NCBI GenBank assembly: GCA_963422285.2
Contig: CAXXJO010000002.1
Span: forward strand, 620,001-684,000
Reading direction: 5' to 3'
Source: VXYL01 sp963422285
GTDB lineage: Bacteria > Pseudomonadota > Gammaproteobacteria > Pseudomonadales > Azotimanducaceae
Length of the DNA stretch: 64,000 nt
The notes below the pieces were generated by a model. That model did not search any database. It was not told the origin of the DNA and saw only the letters and a program-made list of their open reading frames with translations. Below are positions 61,364 through 64,000 of this stretch, piece after piece; positions within the stretch are counted from its first letter, which is position 1; every line of letters begins with the position of its first letter. The position numbers were made by a program, and so were the translations under genes.

Positions 61364-62638
61364 TCACGCGGGGACTTCGATCTGGGAAGCACCCGCCATG
61401 TAGGTGCGCAGGGCATCCGGCACATGAATCGTACCGTCGCCGTCCTGGTAGTTCTCCAGCACGGCGATCAGCGTCCGTCCCACCGCCAAGCCGGAGCCGT
61501 TCAGCGTATGCACATGCTCGGGCCGGCCGCCGGACTCGCGACAGCGGGTGCGCATGCGCCGGGCCTGGAAGTCCAGGAAGTTGCTGCAGGAGGATATCTC
61601 GCGGTAGCGGCCTTCGGCCGGCAGCCAGACTTCGAGATCGATGGTCTTCGCGGCGGCGAAGCCGAGGTCGCCGGCGCACAGCGCCACGGCGCGATAGGGC
61701 AGTTCGAGCTGGCGCAGAATCGCCTCGGCGTGGGCGACGAGTTCGTCGAAGGCGCGCCAGGACTGCTGCGGGCGGACGATCTGCACCAGCTCCACCTTCT
61801 CGAACTGATGCTGGCGAAAGATGCCGTGGGTGTCCTTGCCGTAGTTGCCGGCCTCGCTGCGAAAGCAGGGCGTATGGGCGACGAAGCGCAGCGGCAGATC
61901 GGCGTCGTCGAGAATCCGATCCCGCACAAGGTTGGTCACCGGCACTTCCGCGGTGGGGATGAGGAATTGGTCGCGGTCGCCGGCGATGGCGAACAGATCC
62001 GCCTCGAACTTCGGCAGCTGGCCCGTGCCCTCCAAAGCGTCGCGGTTGACCACATACGGCACATAGACTTCCTGGTAGCCGTGATCCGCGGCGTGGGTGT
62101 CGATCATGAACTGGGTCAGCGCCCGGTGCAGCTTCGCCAGCGGGCCGTGCAGCACCGAGAAGCGGGCGCCGGCGACCTTCGCGGCCGCCTGCGTATCGAG
62201 CAAGCCGGCCGCCAGGGCGACGTGATCTCGAGGCGGGAAGTTGAACTCCATCGGCTGGCGCCAGCGCCGCAGTTCCACGTTGTCCGCTTCGTCTCGTCCC
62301 GCCGGAACGCTGTCGTCCGGCAGGTTGGGAATGGCCAAGGCGAACTCGTCGAGATCACCGCGCACCTTCTCGAACTCCGCCTTGGCGGCGGCGAGGCGAT
62401 CGCCGAGGTCGCCGACCGCGGCGATCAGCGGCGCGATGTCGTGGCCAGCGGCCTTGGCGGCGCCGATTCTCGCCGAGGCGGTTCGTCGCTCGTTCTGCAG
62501 CCGCTCGGTCTCGATCTGCAAGCGCTTGCGGCGGGATTCCAGCTGCCGGCATCGCGCCACGTCGAGCGCCATGCCCCGCCCTTGCAGGCGCTGCGCCACC
62601 TCATCGAGATGCTGCCGCAAACGCCGTGGATCGATCAT
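61364..62638 (-). CDS. serS: Seryl-tRNA synthetase
   Basis: 424 residues from ATG 62638. Long N-terminal coiled-coil arm for tRNA (LESRRKRLQIETERLQNERR). Class II motif 2 in FRSEAGNYGKDTHGIFRQHQ and motif 3 in GSGLAVGRTLIAVLENYQDG. TAEVPVTNL is the serine/ATP pocket. Overlaps crcB by 4 bases and precedes cysG by 3 bases. Confidence 0.97.
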   Translation of the reverse strand: MIDPRRLRQHLDEVAQRLQGRGMALDVARCRQLESRRKRLQIETERLQNERRTASARIGAAKAAGHDIAPLIAAVGDLGDRLAAAKAEFEKVRGDLDEFALAIPNLPDDSVPAGRDEADNVELRRWRQPMEFNFPPRDHVALAAGLLDTQAAAKVAGARFSVLHGPLAKLHRALTQFMIDTHAADHGYQEVYVPYVVNRDALEGTGQLPKFEADLFAIAGDRDQFLIPTAEVPVTNLVRDRILDDADLPLRFVAHTPCFRSEAGNYGKDTHGIFRQHQFEKVELVQIVRPQQSWRAFDELVAHAEAILRQLELPYRAVALCAGDLGFAAAKTIDLEVWLPAEGRYREISSCSNFLDFQARRMRTRCRESGGRPEHVHTLNGSGLAVGRTLIAVLENYQDGDGTIHVPDALRTYMAGASQIEVPA

Positions 62639-63003
62639 GGCAGCGCGCCCGCCAAGCGGTGGCCGACGAAAGCGGCGGCGAGGCAGACTGCGACGCTGGC
62701 CACCACATAGCCTACGGCCCAGCCGAAGCGCTCCTGATGCACCAGCAGCAGCGTGTCTGCGGAGAACGCCGAAAACGTGGTGAAGGCACCGAGCAGGCCG
62801 GCCACCAGGAACGCCCGTCCGGTGGTCTCGAACCAGGGTACGCCAGACAGGTGGCCGATCAATGCGCCGATGGCGAAACAGCCGACGGCGTTGATCAGAA
62901 ACGTGCCCCACGGCAGCGGCCACGGCGCGGCCAGGGTCTGCAAGCCGTAGCGGAGCACGGCCCCGCAGGCGCCACCGGCGGCAACCCAGAGGATGGTCTT
63001 CAC
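62635..63003 (-). CDS. crcB: Fluoride efflux channel (CrcB/Fluc)
   Basis: 122 residues from GTG 63003. Four transmembrane helices: KTILWVAAGGACGAVLRYGL, TFLINAVGCFAIGALIGHL, GLLGAFTTFSAFSADTLLL (the pore motif with the Thr-Phe-Ser-x-Phe string), and WAVGYVVASVAVCLAAAF. Homodimer-type single gene. Stop overlaps serS start (ATGA). No fluoride riboswitch-like structure noticed upstream. Confidence 0.95.
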   Translation of the reverse strand: MKTILWVAAGGACGAVLRYGLQTLAAPWPLPWGTFLINAVGCFAIGALIGHLSGVPWFETTGRAFLVAGLLGAFTTFSAFSADTLLLVHQERFGWAVGYVVASVAVCLAAAFVGHRLAGALP

Positions 63004-63085
63004 CCGCAGAAACTCCCTATCGGTTCGAATTGCGAAGTGTAGAACAGGCGAGGCGGGAGATACGAACCGTTGGCCCGGGACCGAG

Positions 63086-63394
63086 TCAATGCACATGCCG
63101 CGGCTGATAGCGCCTGCCGTCGTAGCTCTCGAAGTGCTGCCCTAGGAGGGGATGGTCGATCTGGCCGAGGTCGCGGCTGGCCGCCAAGTGGCGTTCGGCG
63201 ACATAGGTAGTGTGGGCGGCACCATCGACGAGGACATGGTACCAAGGCTGATCCCTGGGCGGGCGCGACAGGGCAACCTGCTGGTACCACTCATCGGACA
63301 GCGAGAACTCGGCGTCGACGCCGTAGATCGCGCCACGATAGCCGAACTTGCGGTGCCGGACGATCTGCCCGATGGCGAACTTGGCCGTGGTCAC
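63086..63394 (-). CDS. hspQ: Heat shock protein HspQ (YccV)
   Basis: 102 residues from GTG 63394 (TTAKFAIGQIVRHRKFGYRG). AIYGVDAEFSLSDEWYQQVA, DQPWYHVLVDGAAHTTYVAE and LGQIDHPLLGQHF are the HspQ signature, a hemimethylated-DNA-binding fold that modulates Lon or other proteases. GTG overlaps the ribE stop by 4 bases. Confidence 0.93.
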   Translation of the reverse strand: MTTAKFAIGQIVRHRKFGYRGAIYGVDAEFSLSDEWYQQVALSRPPRDQPWYHVLVDGAAHTTYVAERHLAASRDLGQIDHPLLGQHFESYDGRRYQPRHVH

Positions 63395-64000
63395 TGGTCG
63401 GAAGCGGTCGCGGATTCCGTCTGGCACCGCTCGATCAGGTCCGGCAGCATCGACCGCACGGTGTCCACGACGGCCTGGGTCTGGGCATCCACTTCCAGGT
63501 TCAGCCGGTCGCCGGGGGCCACTTGGTCGAAGTTGGTGCGAGCCAGGGTTTCCGGGATGAGGCTGACGGACAGGGTGGATTGCTGCCGATCGAGTGCCTG
63601 GATGGTCAGGCTGGCGCCGTTCAAGGCGACGAAGCCCTTCGGCATCAGGTAGCGCATCCACGGCTCCGGAACGACGATGGTAATCAGCCGATGGCCGTCG
63701 TCGGCTGAAACGTCGTCGACGACGACGGTAGCGGCGACATGTCCGGACAGGATGTGGCCGCCCACCTCGTCGCCGACCCGAAACGAGCGCTCTATGTTGA
63801 CCAAACTGCCGGTGCGCAGGGTGCCGAGGTTGGTCTGTTCCGTGGTTTCCTGGATGAGGTCGAAGTCCACCAGGGCACCATGGATAGCCACTGCGGTCAA
63901 GCAGGTGCCGTTGACGGCGACGGACGCGCCAGCTTGCAGCCCTTCGGCACAGGCGGCGAGATCGACGCGAAGCGAGGTGGCACCCGCCGTGCGCTCGATC
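63391..64000 (-). CDS. ribE: Riboflavin synthase alpha subunit, 5' end cut by window
   Basis: The visible C-terminal 202 residues contain the repeated lumazine-binding modules: GASVAVNGTCLTAVAI in the first barrel, and FRVGDEVGGHILSGHVAATV and MPKGFVALNGASLTIQALD in the second. Converts 6,7-dimethyl-8-ribityllumazine to riboflavin. The start is beyond position 64000; only a few residues appear to be missing. Coupled to hspQ. Confidence 0.95.
   Translation of the reverse strand, partial: IERTAGATSLRVDLAACAEGLQAGASVAVNGTCLTAVAIHGALVDFDLIQETTEQTNLGTLRTGSLVNIERSFRVGDEVGGHILSGHVAATVVVDDVSADDGHRLITIVVPEPWMRYLMPKGFVALNGASLTIQALDRQQSTLSVSLIPETLARTNFDQVAPGDRLNLEVDAQTQAVVDTVRSMLPDLIERCQTESATASDQ

Overview
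This is a GC-rich bacterial chromosome segment. Its core gene content points to a gammaproteobacterium: the TusBCDE sulfur relay, a CysG-type siroheme synthase next to serS and crcB, HspQ, an RhlB-like helicase, a periplasmic LigE-type ligase and a type II citrate synthase. Several Fe(II)/2-oxoglutarate dioxygenases, a two-domain family III CoA-transferase, D-aminoacylase-like and amidohydrolase enzymes, a PQQ dehydrogenase and many broken genes would suit an uncultured marine or host-associated lineage. That lifestyle reading is inference.

Left part (1-12.5 kb): a decayed restriction-modification pair (frameshifted PD-(D/E)XK nuclease facing an HTH-fused methyltransferase), a HAD phosphatase, PhyH and TauD dioxygenases, an MFS exporter, tRNA-Val(GAC), two degenerate tandem tyrosine integrases, uvrB, and a short accessory patch (DUF3500 remnant, membrane-anchored PLD-like protein, broken small membrane protein).

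Middle-left (12.5-24.2 kb): a PQQ dehydrogenase/PhyH pair, then a long minus-strand run argC - aminotransferase - rhlB - nitrilase - AI-2E permease - hisC, joined mostly by 4-base ATGA overlaps. The 5' end of the nitrilase gene is duplicated upstream of itself. A NERD membrane protein and an esterase follow.

Middle (24.7-43.4 kb): catabolic genes (thiolase-like protein, LacI regulator with a secreted glycoside hydrolase, double CoA-transferase, amidohydrolase, fused peptide ABC ATPase, Ldh2 dehydrogenase, SMP-30 lactonase, VOC protein, D-aminoacylase-like protein). They are interrupted by an island holding ghosts of a DUF499/DUF1156 anti-phage locus around an intact DUF433-DUF5615 toxin-antitoxin pair, bracketed by 34-bp direct repeats.

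Right part (43.5-64 kb): a TlpA-type lipoprotein, gltA, a nucleotide-sugar operon (UDP-sugar dehydrogenase, epimerase, galE), tRNA-Ser(TGA), a TonB receptor, a TPR protein, and a split tus locus. tusD, tusC and tusB survive at 54.5-55.4 kb with a broken tusE fused to a phoB ghost. An intact tusE survives 4 kb away behind ghosts of phoR, tusC and tusB. A dead S9 peptidase gene lies between. The window ends with cysG, serS, crcB, hspQ and a truncated ribE, the last four joined by 4-base overlaps in two pairs.

The most notable signals are the reciprocal decay of the duplicated tus locus with its phoBR ghosts, the relic defence island with a surviving toxin-antitoxin pair, and the HTH-methyltransferase whose start codon lies in a perfect palindrome.
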